DNA of 64,000 nucleotides from Candidatus Poribacteria bacterium (lineage in GTDB: Bacteria; Poribacteria; WGA-4E; PCPOR2b), in NCBI GenBank assembly GCA_022822005.1, contig JAJECO010000079.1:62001-126000 (forward strand), read 5' to 3'. Of this stretch, positions 17,821 through 25,908 are shown piece by piece; position 1 is the first letter of the stretch, and the number at the start of each line of letters is the position of its first letter. Under the pieces are notes generated by a model, which saw only the letters and a list, made by a program, of their open reading frames with translations, ran no database searches and was not told the DNA's origin. A program made the position numbers and the translations under genes.

Positions 17821-18138
17821 TTATGTCCCCATCTGTAACTGTTGCGATTTTGCCATTGCGTCTTCGGCTTCCTGAATCATCCCTTTGCGCTGGTAACAGA
17901 TCGATAAACTGGTGTAATTAAGTGGATCGGTCGGGTCAACATCGATCGCTTTTTTGATCGCATCAATCGCTTCATCATATCTGCTCATCCGTTCGTATGC
18001 GTGTCCAAGACCAATATGCCCATCCACATAGTCAGGGTATTGTTCGACAAGCTGATTGAACGTAGCAACTGCCGCCTCAAGTTCGTTGTTCCCGAAATGT
18101 GTCAAAGCCTGATCATAAAGTTCCTCTTTTGTTGCCAT
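17821..18138 (-). CDS. Small TPR protein
   Basis: 105 aa made of three TPR units (ALTHFGNNELEAAVATFNQLVEQYPDY, GHIGLGHAYERMSRYDEAIDAIKKAIDVDPTD, NYTSLSICYQRKGMIQEAEDAMAKS). No signal peptide or other domain. It lies just upstream of cimA on the same strand, with a 51-bp gap; a shared transcript is possible. Role: protein-protein scaffold, partner unknown. Confidence 0.82.
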   Translation of the reverse strand: MATKEELYDQALTHFGNNELEAAVATFNQLVEQYPDYVDGHIGLGHAYERMSRYDEAIDAIKKAIDVDPTDPLNYTSLSICYQRKGMIQEAEDAMAKSQQLQMGT

Positions 18139-18279
18139 GTTTTTTCTCGCTTTCGCTTGTCCCGATACGTCGGAATCCCATCCCTGTCCGGTTCGTATAA
18201 AAAATCTGTGTGATTAGCAGATAACGCATTCATTATACTTTTGACACGTGGGAATGTCAAGGAGGGATCGGCGAACAGT

Positions 18280-18396
18280 AGGGCTATTCAGTTTTAGGCT
18301 TTTTACCCATTTTGTTTGAAAAGTCGGAGTCGGGAAGTCGCTCATAGAGCGACGTGTCGGGATTGGGAAATCCCTCCTACAGAAAAACTAAATGAC
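18280..18396. mobile_element. 117-bp MITE-like repeat, copy 1
   Basis: 114 of 117 bp identical to 21828-21944, no indels. It contains two perfect hairpins, GTCGCTC-ATA-GAGCGAC and GGGATT-GGGA-AATCCC, and imperfect terminal inverted repeats around ATTCAGTTTT and AAAACTAAAT. No direct flanking duplication is seen at this copy. It lies in the 388-bp gap between the TPR gene and the HpaI-type gene. Confidence 0.75.
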
Positions 18397-18418
18397 CTTA
18401 GAGCAGCGGATTGGCCGT

Positions 18419-18447
18419 TTGACTCAAATCAGCAACTATGCTATAAT
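18419..18447 (+). promoter_or_regulatory. sigma70 promoter of the HpaI-type aldolase gene
   Basis: TTGACT, 17 bp, TATAAT; close to consensus and about 80 bp before the ATG at 18527. It lies just downstream of the 117-bp repeat. Confidence 0.6.
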
Positions 18448-18526
18448 CTTCCGCTGTATTGATGATTTTTTAAGTGATTACAATCGCTACGATAAACGAG
18501 TTATTTCTTGTTAAGAGAGGTTAATT

Positions 18527-19405
18527 ATGCCGAAGCGAGTGAACAGAGCAATTGAACTACTTGAGCAAGATCAGCCCGTCTACTATACAGGCAGCCACAC
18601 AGCCGCCAATCTTACCTACGAGGCTGGCAAAGAGATGGCAAAAACGTGGGCAGACTACATCAACATCGGTATGGAGCATGGTCCCCTTGATTTGGTAGGT
18701 CTGGCGAACTATATGCGCGGGCTTGTGGACGGCGGACCAACCAACAGCGGTCACGTAACGCCGGCGGTCGTCGTAGAGTTGCCGATGGACGGGTCAAGTC
18801 CTGATGTTATGCGAGCGAATGCGTGGCAGCTTAGACAGCTATTGGCGATAGGTGTACATGGCCTTCTGCTATGTCATGCGGAATCTCCAGAAGCGGTGAA
18901 AGCATTTGTTGAATGCTGCCGGTATCCGTTCCAGACGATCGGTGTTGGTACGCAGCTGGATGTTGGACGTAGAGGCTCAGCAGGACAGGGATCGGCCGCA
19001 CCTATTTGGGGTGTTTCCGTTGATGAATACTTAGACAAAGCTGATCCTTGGCCCCTGAATCCGAATGGTGAACTGATGCTTGGGTTGAAAATCGAGAATG
19101 TACGAGCAATCGCCAATACTGAGATGACGCTTAGGGTGCCCGGCATCGCCTTTGCCGAATGGGGACCTGGCGATCTCGGTATGTCGTTTGGTTACAAGAA
19201 CTCCCCAAGTCCGCATCCGCCCGAAATGGTTGAGGCGAGAAATCGGGTATATAATGCGTGTAAGGAGGCGGGTGTTGCATTCTTGGAAGGCGGCAGCATA
19301 GAAACACTCCCGGAGAGAATTGATGGGGGCGTGAGGATTATGGGAGGTAGTCCGGAGATAGCGGAGGCTGGTAGAGCCTATAGTGGCAGGACGATGCCTG
19401 TGTAA
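18527..19405 (+). CDS. HpcH/HpaI aldolase family protein
   Basis: 292 aa TIM-barrel of the 2,4-dihydroxyhept-2-enedioate aldolase/citrate-lyase beta family, which cleaves or forms C-C bonds with pyruvate. Probable metal ligands are the Glu in MLGLKIEN and the Asp in WGPGDLGMSFG. The segment GVHGLLLCHAESPEAVKAFVE is typical of the family. AGAGAGG precedes the ATG, and a near-consensus promoter is present. A PhyH dioxygenase follows on the same strand. The substrate is not determinable. Confidence 0.87.
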   Translation: MPKRVNRAIELLEQDQPVYYTGSHTAANLTYEAGKEMAKTWADYINIGMEHGPLDLVGLANYMRGLVDGGPTNSGHVTPAVVVELPMDGSSPDVMRANAWQLRQLLAIGVHGLLLCHAESPEAVKAFVECCRYPFQTIGVGTQLDVGRRGSAGQGSAAPIWGVSVDEYLDKADPWPLNPNGELMLGLKIENVRAIANTEMTLRVPGIAFAEWGPGDLGMSFGYKNSPSPHPPEMVEARNRVYNACKEAGVAFLEGGSIETLPERIDGGVRIMGGSPEIAEAGRAYSGRTMPV

Positions 19406-19539
19406 CTCGAAGATGTGGATTTGCCGGACAGGGCGTGTGTGTATACCGCGCCTTGTCACGAAACGTGAAAGTCTCTATATCTCAGATTTCATGTTGGACG
19501 CCGTATGTTCCTCAACGGCAATCTCCATAGGAGAAGCAG

Positions 19540-20295
19540 ATGAACAGTGACGTCAAAGCTGCAATAGATTGCTTGACAACCTACGGTTACTGCCTATTAG
19601 AGGATCGCATCCCCGAAGATACAGCATGTGGTATGGCGGAACGATTCCTTGAGTTGCACGCGGATCCGGAGTGTCAAATTTACAATACGGGAGATGAGCA
19701 CTATCAAACGTTATTTGGCATGATGAATCTGGACGACCGAGTATGGGCGTGTGCCAGTCATCCGGACACGGTAGCGATTGCGCGGCATTTTTTGGGACAA
19801 AACTGTCGGGTGGTCGAGGCATGTTCCAAGCCGACTTGGCCTGGTGCGCCGGGGCAGCATCTGCATGTGGATTCTGCGCGCGAGTTCCATGAAGTGCCGG
19901 ATGTGCCGTGGATTATTAACAGCATCTGGATGCTGACGGACTTCACAGAAACTAACGGTGCAACGGGTGTGGTGCCAATGAGCCACCGTTCACGTCGCAA
20001 GACGCCACCGTCGGATATCACCCCAGACAGCCCGTTGATCAAGCCGATTACTGGTAGGGCGGGCTCGGTCATTATGTGGCATGGCGGCACGTATCACCAA
20101 GCCCGCGCAAATACGAGCGATCAGATCCGTGTTGGACTGAATATCGCTTACTACCCGCCGTGGTTCAACAACTGGATTGAGGGCGGTCACCAACCGATTT
20201 GGCCCGAGACGTACGAGCGGATGCCGCCGGAGATGCAGCAACTGTGCCCCGGTCTTTTGGGACACAACCGTGCGGATAGGTACGAGACGCTATAA
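19540..20295 (+). CDS. Phytanoyl-CoA dioxygenase (PhyH) family protein 1
   Basis: 251 aa Fe(II)/2-oxoglutarate oxygenase. The metal pair is H109-x-D111 in HLHVD, the distal His and substrate Arg are in the segment MWHGGTYHQARANTSDQIRVG. GGAGAAGCAG precedes the ATG. Such enzymes hydroxylate alkyl, amino-acid or natural-product substrates; the actual substrate is unknown. Follows the aldolase gene by 134 bp without an obvious terminator. Confidence 0.88.
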   Translation: MNSDVKAAIDCLTTYGYCLLEDRIPEDTACGMAERFLELHADPECQIYNTGDEHYQTLFGMMNLDDRVWACASHPDTVAIARHFLGQNCRVVEACSKPTWPGAPGQHLHVDSAREFHEVPDVPWIINSIWMLTDFTETNGATGVVPMSHRSRRKTPPSDITPDSPLIKPITGRAGSVIMWHGGTYHQARANTSDQIRVGLNIAYYPPWFNNWIEGGHQPIWPETYERMPPEMQQLCPGLLGHNRADRYETL

Positions 20296-20374
20296 CCATT
20301 GATGTTGGTTTGTAAACGTCGATACGGTCCCCGGTTCGTTCACTGGTTCATTAGTTCAGAAGTTCATTGGTTAT

Positions 20375-20487
20375 GAGAGTTGGGTTTCACGCTCGGTATA
20401 TGTAAGAACATCGTGTTGAACAGCAAAAACCCTGCTACCCCTAATAGCGATGCGTTTTTAACCGTTCAACCCAACCTACGATGCTGT
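20375..20487. mobile_element. MITE-like repeat family B, copy 1
   Basis: About 113 bp, with outer inverted ends GAGAGTTGGGTTTCACGCT and AACCGTTCAACCCAACCTAC. A second copy lies at 22779-22892 with the same ends and a diverged middle. It lies in the gap after PhyH 1. The length and paired ends fit a non-autonomous element or a long hairpin REP. Confidence 0.6.
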
Positions 20488-20523
20488 TGAGATCCAACTA
20501 CGCCGACAGCAGTTCTCTCCCAC

Positions 20524-21801
20524 CTAATCACTGGCACCCATCAACCATTCCAAGTTAAATCGCGCGACGCTGATCTTTTCCCTGTCACGAACAACTCCGT
20601 TGGTATACAGACAAAGGATTGTTCCGTCGGGGGTTACTGCAAGATCGGAATAGCGTGACAATCCCCGCTCAATCCTACGTGAAAAGTCCCAACTCCTGCC
20701 TTCATCACGGCTGATGCGGATTGTCATATCTTTCGCCGGAGATGGATTGGAAAACAGGAGGAGATCCTCACTTCTTCCCTCGCCCCCACGGTAGCGGGTT
20801 AAGCCGGCATGGAGATTGGTGTCTGGTACTTCTTCGTGTTGACCGTGTTCACAGAAGGTTTCGCCGTAATCGGTGCTGCGTGCGAAGTGGCGTTTGCCAG
20901 TGGCAAGCGTGTTCTTGCGATAACTGACGTAGATACCGCCTCCCGTCGTTTCCACGAGACTGACCTCGTCCGAGCCTTCGGGTAGGACCGCACCCGCCCT
21001 CCAATTTTGTCCGCCGTCGTCGCTGTATAACAAGCCACCACGAACCCCCGGTACCTGTCCCGGTTCACCCTCCTTGTAAAGAAACGCCGGTATGACCAAC
21101 CGATCCTTGCGGGGGCCAAAGGTAAGTTGGATGCCGTGGACACAGTTGTTGGGCCAACCTGCCCAGCCATCCGCGTTCGGTTCCGGCCGGACATAGGAGG
21201 GATCAGACCAACTCCGCCCTTCATCGGTACTTTTGAGCAGATAGAAGCCGCCTCCCTGTTTCGCGTGTTCGCTGAAGTAGCCCAAGTCGTCTAATATGTC
21301 GGCGGGCATTTTCCAGAAAGCCACGAATATAGTACCCGTCGTACAGTCCTCGAAGATGGGCCCGAGATAGGTGAATGCCCCTGCCTCCTCGAAGATGACC
21401 TCCTGTCGTTGCCAAGTTGCGCCGTTATTTTCGCTGCGTGACATCAGGATGTCGACTTGGTTGCCGCCATCGCCCATCGAGCCGTGTCGTTTTTGGCATA
21501 CGGCGATAGCTGTCCCTTGTTTTGTGGCGATCAGTCCCGGCAGATGCACGCCGAACCCGTCATAGTCGTGATATTTCAAAGCTGAAAGGTCCACCTCAAT
21601 CGGTAGATCGGCGAGGGCTTTTCTCTCCTCTCTGGTCAACCCCGTTAGATGGATAAGGACAGATTTTGGCTCCCGTGTGCTGTAGTAGATTTGGGCGTTG
21701 GCACGTTCTGCTCGTTCCCAGTGATGGGCTGGGGCTTGTGTCAGCGTCTCGCCCTGTCCGGGCAGGAATACATCAATTTTCTCAAAGACCCTTTCGCTCA
21801 T
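20524..21801 (-). CDS. Sialidase-like (BNR/Asp-box) propeller protein
   Basis: 425 aa with at least five Asp-boxes (SRSENNGATW, STDEGRSW, SDDGGQNW, STDYGETF, SRDEGRSW), the blade signature of exo-alpha-sialidases and related propellers. No signal peptide is seen. The catalytic Arg triad and Tyr/Glu of true sialidases were not traced, so a related glycosidase or binding role is possible. It stands alone on the minus strand amid plus-strand PhyH genes. Confidence 0.85.
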   Translation of the reverse strand: MSERVFEKIDVFLPGQGETLTQAPAHHWERAERANAQIYYSTREPKSVLIHLTGLTREERKALADLPIEVDLSALKYHDYDGFGVHLPGLIATKQGTAIAVCQKRHGSMGDGGNQVDILMSRSENNGATWQRQEVIFEEAGAFTYLGPIFEDCTTGTIFVAFWKMPADILDDLGYFSEHAKQGGGFYLLKSTDEGRSWSDPSYVRPEPNADGWAGWPNNCVHGIQLTFGPRKDRLVIPAFLYKEGEPGQVPGVRGGLLYSDDGGQNWRAGAVLPEGSDEVSLVETTGGGIYVSYRKNTLATGKRHFARSTDYGETFCEHGQHEEVPDTNLHAGLTRYRGGEGRSEDLLLFSNPSPAKDMTIRISRDEGRSWDFSRRIERGLSRYSDLAVTPDGTILCLYTNGVVRDREKISVARFNLEWLMGASD

Positions 21802-21827
21802 ATCTTTTTATCCCTCGTCGCCAATAT

Positions 21828-21944
21828 AGGGCTATTCAGTTTTAGGCTTTTTACCCGTTTTGTTTGAAAAATCGGAGTCGAGAAGTCGCTCATAGAGCGA
21901 CGTGTCGGGATTGGGAAATCCCTCCTACAGAAAAACTAAATGAT
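21828..21944. mobile_element. 117-bp MITE-like repeat, copy 2, flanked by a 15-bp direct repeat
   Basis: Same element as 18280-18396. Here CCTCGTCGCCAATAT occurs at 21813-21827 immediately before and at 21945-21959 immediately after, the signature of a target-site duplication from an insertion event. It lies between the sialidase-like gene and the minus-strand membrane-protein gene. Confidence 0.8.
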
Positions 21945-21960
21945 CCTCGTCGCCAATATG

Positions 21961-22362
21961 TCATACAGCCCCAGTCTTAAAGAGCCAAAATAGGTAAGCA
22001 CAGCCAAATATCATCCAAACCCATGCAATCGTTTTCATCACGTAGCTTGGCCAACCTCTCTTTGTGAACTGGTACGCAATATGATTAAACAGTAACATCA
22101 ACGTTACCATGGGAACGAGATAGGTGTGATAATCATAATTTTGTCGAGGCAGCAGAAGAAATAGGTTGAGAGCTATTAGGAAAAGAATAAATCCCAGCAT
22201 ACTATACTTATAACTTAATGCTGTCGAAATTATGCCTCTACTCCTTTTTGATTCTTTTTTTTTCTCAATTTGGATGCTTTTTCTAAGTGCCCGCTGCCGT
22301 TCCTGTTCGTCCTCAATTTTGGCTTGCAGTTGCTCTTTTTCAGCATCGGTGAATATTCTCAT
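21961..22362 (-). CDS. Small membrane protein, function unknown
   Basis: 133 aa. A charged, coiled-coil-like N terminus (DAEKEQLQAKIEDEQERQRALRKSIQIEKKK) is followed by three hydrophobic segments (GFILFLIALNLFLLLP, YLVPMVTLMLLFNHIAY, TIAWVWMIFGCAYLFWLF). The start at 22362 is preferred because GGGAGG sits 10 bp upstream; the ATG at 22386 overlaps the stop of the zinc-ribbon gene by one base and is the alternative. Likely an operon with the zinc-ribbon gene. Confidence 0.7.
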   Translation of the reverse strand: MRIFTDAEKEQLQAKIEDEQERQRALRKSIQIEKKKESKRSRGIISTALSYKYSMLGFILFLIALNLFLLLPRQNYDYHTYLVPMVTLMLLFNHIAYQFTKRGWPSYVMKTIAWVWMIFGCAYLFWLFKTGAV

Positions 22363-22382
22363 GGGGGAATTACCTCCCAACA

Positions 22383-22592
22383 TCAATTGGTGAAGAAATC
22401 GAAGATATTACTTAGGCGCGAGGTGTCCGCTCTGTAGACCTCAGTGTACTGACACTGTGTGCATGAAACGGTAGTAAATTTTTTGTTTTGAACATCGAAC
22501 AGTTTGGCAAGCGTACCGCCTGCTGCTTGGAAAATATCGGTCTCGAATTCGTCGTTATCGCATTTGGGACATTTCCATTTTTCGTGTCGCAT
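22383..22592 (-). CDS. Zinc-ribbon nucleic-acid-binding protein (DUF2082-like)
   Basis: 69 aa with CPKCDNDEF and CTQC in a short chain, plus AAGGTLAKLFDVQNKKFTTVSCTQC, which matches the conserved body of the DUF2082 zinc-ribbon family. GGAGG precedes the ATG. The role is unknown beyond likely zinc binding. It is directly upstream of the membrane protein. Confidence 0.8.
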   Translation of the reverse strand: MRHEKWKCPKCDNDEFETDIFQAAGGTLAKLFDVQNKKFTTVSCTQCQYTEVYRADTSRLSNIFDFFTN

Positions 22593-22778
22593 AACCGCTT
22601 CCTCCTTCTGTTAGGCTCTATTGATCTTTGGGTGTCGAGATATGAATCTCGACCAACAGGCTGGATTGGAACAAGCAACATGATAGCACAGATCGAAGAA
22701 AGACACAAAGAGACGCAAATCTGCTCTCCCCTCATTTTTCTGGACGCGCCGGAATGTCTATGATACAATCGATTTTGT

Positions 22779-22892
22779 GAGAGTTGGGTTTTCAATCTCG
22801 CTATCTGTGAGAAGGTAGCGTTGAGAGGGCAAAACTCTACTCTCTTTGGTAGATAGGCACTTTCAACCGTTCAACCCAACCTACGATGCTGT
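22779..22892. mobile_element. MITE-like repeat family B, copy 2
   Basis: About 114 bp with the same inverted ends as 20375-20487 (GAGAGTTGGGTTTTC and AACCGTTCAACCCAACCTAC). It lies upstream of PhyH 2, with a GATACAAT box just before it. Confidence 0.6.
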
Positions 22893-22973
22893 CGTCTCAC
22901 TGGAATTTAAGCAAATAGAGGTTACGGCATACGGAGCCCCGATGAATCCCCGATAAATCGGGACTCCGACAAG

Positions 22974-23007
22974 CCGAGAGCAGGTCCCGACTCGTCGGGA
23001 CTCTCGG
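22974..23007. repeat. Nested palindrome upstream of PhyH 2
   Basis: CCGAGA...GTCCCGA-CTCG-TCGGGAC-TCTCGG forms a strong nested hairpin. It follows a weaker hairpin built on CCCGATAAATCGGG, a palindrome that recurs in several intergenic gaps here (near 23978, 25818 and 27359). The gap 22593-23061 also contains a perfect GTCGAGAT-ATGA-ATCTCGAC hairpin at 22634-22653. Confidence 0.5.
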
Positions 23008-23061
23008 AACGGAACAGGCGGGATTCAAAGCAATATGCCTACTATTATCAATGGAGGATCC

Positions 23062-23874
23062 ATGACTGCACGGTGTGAAGATATAGATTTCGATCTAAAG
23101 ATAGCGGAGTTCAGGATTAACGGCTACGCGGTGATAGAGGATGTGTTGTCCGTCGAGACTGTAGATCGCATCCGAGAGGCGTTCCTACCGATGCTGGAGC
23201 ATGTCAGGACGCGCGAAACCGGTTTCGCCGAGAAAGAGTGGGGCGACTTGCGGACGGGTTTTGGTCGCCAGCAGATTATCAACCGATACACGTTGACGAT
23301 CCCGTGGGTGCAGCCGTTTGCCGATCCAGAGGTGTATGAGAATCCGGTCATTCTGGAGTTTCTTAAGCGTTATTGGGGTAAGGACGATTTTTACATCAGG
23401 TGTCTTCATTCCAACAACCCGTATCCGGGGAGTGAGTTTCAGCGTTGGCACAGGGACACCGGACTGGCGCGGGAGATCCCGCATGTTGGGCTTGATACCT
23501 GTCCGATCCTGGGCGTCAAATTTCCGCTCGTGGATACTTCAGAGGAGAATGGCAGTATTGAGGTGTTGCCATCGACGCAGTACATCGCTAACCCGGATTT
23601 AGAGAGCCGCTACGATGAGGTGTTGACAGAAGGCTCTTTTCCGTCCGCCCGTCGACTGAACATGAAAAAAGGCACGATGTGGATACAGGATGTCCGTACA
23701 CTGCATCGCGGAACACCCAATACCTCCAATGGACCACGCCCTGAAATCGTGGTCTGTTACGGACTGTCGTGGCTCAGTATTGGTCATGCGATGAAAGTGC
23801 CGCCGGAGACGTATGACGGATTTTCGGAGCGGGCACGGGAACTGTTTGAATTTTGTGAAGTTGTTGATTACTAA
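23062..23874 (+). CDS. Phytanoyl-CoA dioxygenase (PhyH) family protein 2
   Basis: 270 aa Fe(II)/2-oxoglutarate oxygenase. The metal motif is WHRDTG (H-x-D), and LHRGTPNTSNGPRPEIV carries the distal His and the Arg. The start at 23062 has GGAGG 4 bp upstream; the ORF's earlier ATG at 23035 lacks one. This is a different branch from PhyH 1, with little shared sequence outside the motifs. Substrate unknown; a sulfatase and MITE follow. Confidence 0.87.
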   Translation: MTARCEDIDFDLKIAEFRINGYAVIEDVLSVETVDRIREAFLPMLEHVRTRETGFAEKEWGDLRTGFGRQQIINRYTLTIPWVQPFADPEVYENPVILEFLKRYWGKDDFYIRCLHSNNPYPGSEFQRWHRDTGLAREIPHVGLDTCPILGVKFPLVDTSEENGSIEVLPSTQYIANPDLESRYDEVLTEGSFPSARRLNMKKGTMWIQDVRTLHRGTPNTSNGPRPEIVVCYGLSWLSIGHAMKVPPETYDGFSERARELFEFCEVVDY

Positions 23875-23903
23875 TGTTCATTAGTTCACTGGTTCATTGG
23901 GTA

Positions 23904-24113
23904 ATTATGGTAGATTTTAGAATTACTTAGACACTCCCACTGCACAGCCAACCCCCTAAATCCCCAACCCCCCTTGCCCTCCTTCCGATTTTATCGGAAT
24001 CCCGATGAATCGGGACTTGTCAGGGGGACTTTGGAAACTTCGCGAAGGTTGGAGTTGTCCGTTCCGAGACCAGGATTGCTAAATGTCTCCTTATTCCTCT
24101 AATTCGTCACAAT
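23904..24113. mobile_element. TA-flanked MITE family A, copy 1 (decayed)
   Basis: About 210 bp with a left end ATTATGGTAGATTTTAGAAT that matches the element at 27298. It carries the CCCCTAAATCCCC core, a GATTTTATCGGAATCCCGATG palindrome and the GGGGGACTTTGGAAACTTCG segment also present at 27391. The right end (AATTCGTCACAAT) is a decayed copy of AATTCACTATAAT. Most of the 294-bp gap between PhyH 2 and the sulfatase is this element. Confidence 0.6.
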
Positions 24114-24168
24114 GAACCAATTACCCAATAACTGACTTACGTTTCACGTCCCACGCTTCAACAATGTG

Positions 24169-25623
24169 TTATTCTTTGTCGGAATCGGTATTCGATAAAC
24201 ACCAGTCGTAGGGTCCGGGGCCTGTATGGGAAACCATCTCGGCGATTTGACGGCGCATCGAATCCACCCGTTCACGGTGTTCAGACTGAGCGGCGAGATT
24301 GTGCATTTCGTCCGCATCAGTTTCAAGGTCGTATAACTCATCGATATCAAAGCGGTTACGGATATATTTCCAACGTCCGTCGCAGACCATTACGTGGGCG
24401 GCAAGCTGCTCCGCCTCCTGTGCGCCGCGATAGATTGCTTCATTGCTGGAAATCTCGGCAAATACCGGTTGGAGATCGGGTTCCCTGCCCGCGAGAATAT
24501 CCGTTGCGACGGAGCGCCCATCAATCGGCGATGGCGGTTCCTCCCCTGCCAACTCAAGCAAGGTCGGCATCAGATCAACTCCAGCCAATGGCGTTTTTAT
24601 CCGTGTATCTGTAGGTAGTGTCCCACCCCAAGAGAGCAGACACGGTACGCGAACCGACGCTTCGTACATGAGGCATTTCTCCGTGAAACCGTGGTCGCCG
24701 AGCATCTCACCGTGATCGCTGATGAAGGCGACAATCTTGTTCTCCGTGATGCCACCCGTCTCAAGGGCACGGAGCAGGCGGTCAACCTGTGCATCGATAT
24801 GTGTGATCAGGGCGTAGTAGTATGCGATTACTCGACGAAATTGGTCATCGGTTACGGTCGGGGGGATGCGAAACTTTGCACGCGCTTGGTAGGCTGGCTT
24901 GCCTTCGAGAGAATCCCGAAAGGAAGTGGGTAGTGGCATCTGCTCTTCTGGATAGAGTTCAAGCAGTTCAGGTGGCACCAAGACGCGCGGGTGCGGATCT
25001 TTGATGCTTATGAACAGGAAGAATGGGGCATCGTGCGGTTGTTGGATAAATTCAAGAGACCTATCTATCGTCCAAGTGGTGCGCTGTTGTCGGGGATCGG
25101 TGATCGTCCCAAATTCCAGCGTATTTCCGTATTGTGTCATCCCTTCGGCATCTTTGAGGTAGAGGTTGGGGATTCCCGCGTGATCAAAGGAATCGAAGAG
25201 CGGATCAGGATAGTCTTTGCCGAGATAGCGGTAGGTGCACCAGAGGTCATCAAATCCGTGCTGGGGGAGGTGGTCGTTACCGAGATGCCAAGGTCCGATC
25301 ATGCCGCATTGATATCCAGCAGATTTGAGGACATCGCCGATGGTCACGCGATCAGGGGGTAGATAGCTTCCCCATTTTCCAACCATGCCGGGACCGTAAT
25401 TTTTTAGTTGCAGGTGGGCGTGTGGGTAGAGTCCGGTCAGCCAACTGGCACGGGCGGGTGAACAGACAGGAGAGGCACAGTAGGCATTTTCAAAGCAGAT
25501 TCCGCTTTGCGCCAAGCGATCGAGGTGCGGCGTTTGGACCACTGAGTTCCCTGCGAATCCTGCGGCATCGTAGCGCATCTGATCGCACATGATCAGTATG
25601 ATATTGGGGCGGGAGTGGGGCAT
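24169..25623 (-). CDS. Sulfatase (FGly-dependent, cytoplasmic-type)
   Basis: 484 aa. Alkaline-phosphatase-fold sulfatase with the Cys-type formylglycine signature C54-S-P-A-R in CSPARASWLTG. Metal residues are in CDQMRYDAAG near the start and in ISDHGEMLGDHGF later. No signal peptide is present, so it may act on imported sulfated compounds. The C-terminal part (DIDELYDLETDADEMHNLA) is standard for the family. GAGGAA lies 4 bp before the ATG. No maturase gene is adjacent. Confidence 0.92.
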   Translation of the reverse strand: MPHSRPNIILIMCDQMRYDAAGFAGNSVVQTPHLDRLAQSGICFENAYCASPVCSPARASWLTGLYPHAHLQLKNYGPGMVGKWGSYLPPDRVTIGDVLKSAGYQCGMIGPWHLGNDHLPQHGFDDLWCTYRYLGKDYPDPLFDSFDHAGIPNLYLKDAEGMTQYGNTLEFGTITDPRQQRTTWTIDRSLEFIQQPHDAPFFLFISIKDPHPRVLVPPELLELYPEEQMPLPTSFRDSLEGKPAYQARAKFRIPPTVTDDQFRRVIAYYYALITHIDAQVDRLLRALETGGITENKIVAFISDHGEMLGDHGFTEKCLMYEASVRVPCLLSWGGTLPTDTRIKTPLAGVDLMPTLLELAGEEPPSPIDGRSVATDILAGREPDLQPVFAEISSNEAIYRGAQEAEQLAAHVMVCDGRWKYIRNRFDIDELYDLETDADEMHNLAAQSEHRERVDSMRRQIAEMVSHTGPGPYDWCLSNTDSDKE

Positions 25624-25689
25624 GATATTCCTCAGAACGTGAAACGTAATGCGTAAAACGTAAAGATATAGACCTTGTGTCCTTCAGTT

Positions 25690-25728
25690 CTATAGTAGAT
25701 TTTAGAATTAATTGGACACTTTCTACCG
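25690..25728. repeat. Solo left end of MITE family A
   Basis: CTATAGTAGATTTTAGAATTAATTGGACAC matches the left end of the 23904 element, but no right end follows before the next gene. The short repeat AACGTGAAACGTAATGCGT lies 30 bp upstream (25636). The 285-bp gap 25624-25908 contains nothing else recognised. Confidence 0.5.
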
Positions 25729-25908
25729 GCGCAGTTGGAAACAGCGCCTACCAATCTAAAAGCAGATACGGGCGCAGATTTCGCAGATAAAAAAGGAAAA
25801 CGAAAGAAGTCTGTGTTCCCTCGATAAAATCGGGATTCAGAACAACATATCTGCTACTAAATTATAGCAGAAGGCAGGACCGATAACCATCAATTTATAG
25901 GGGTCAAA

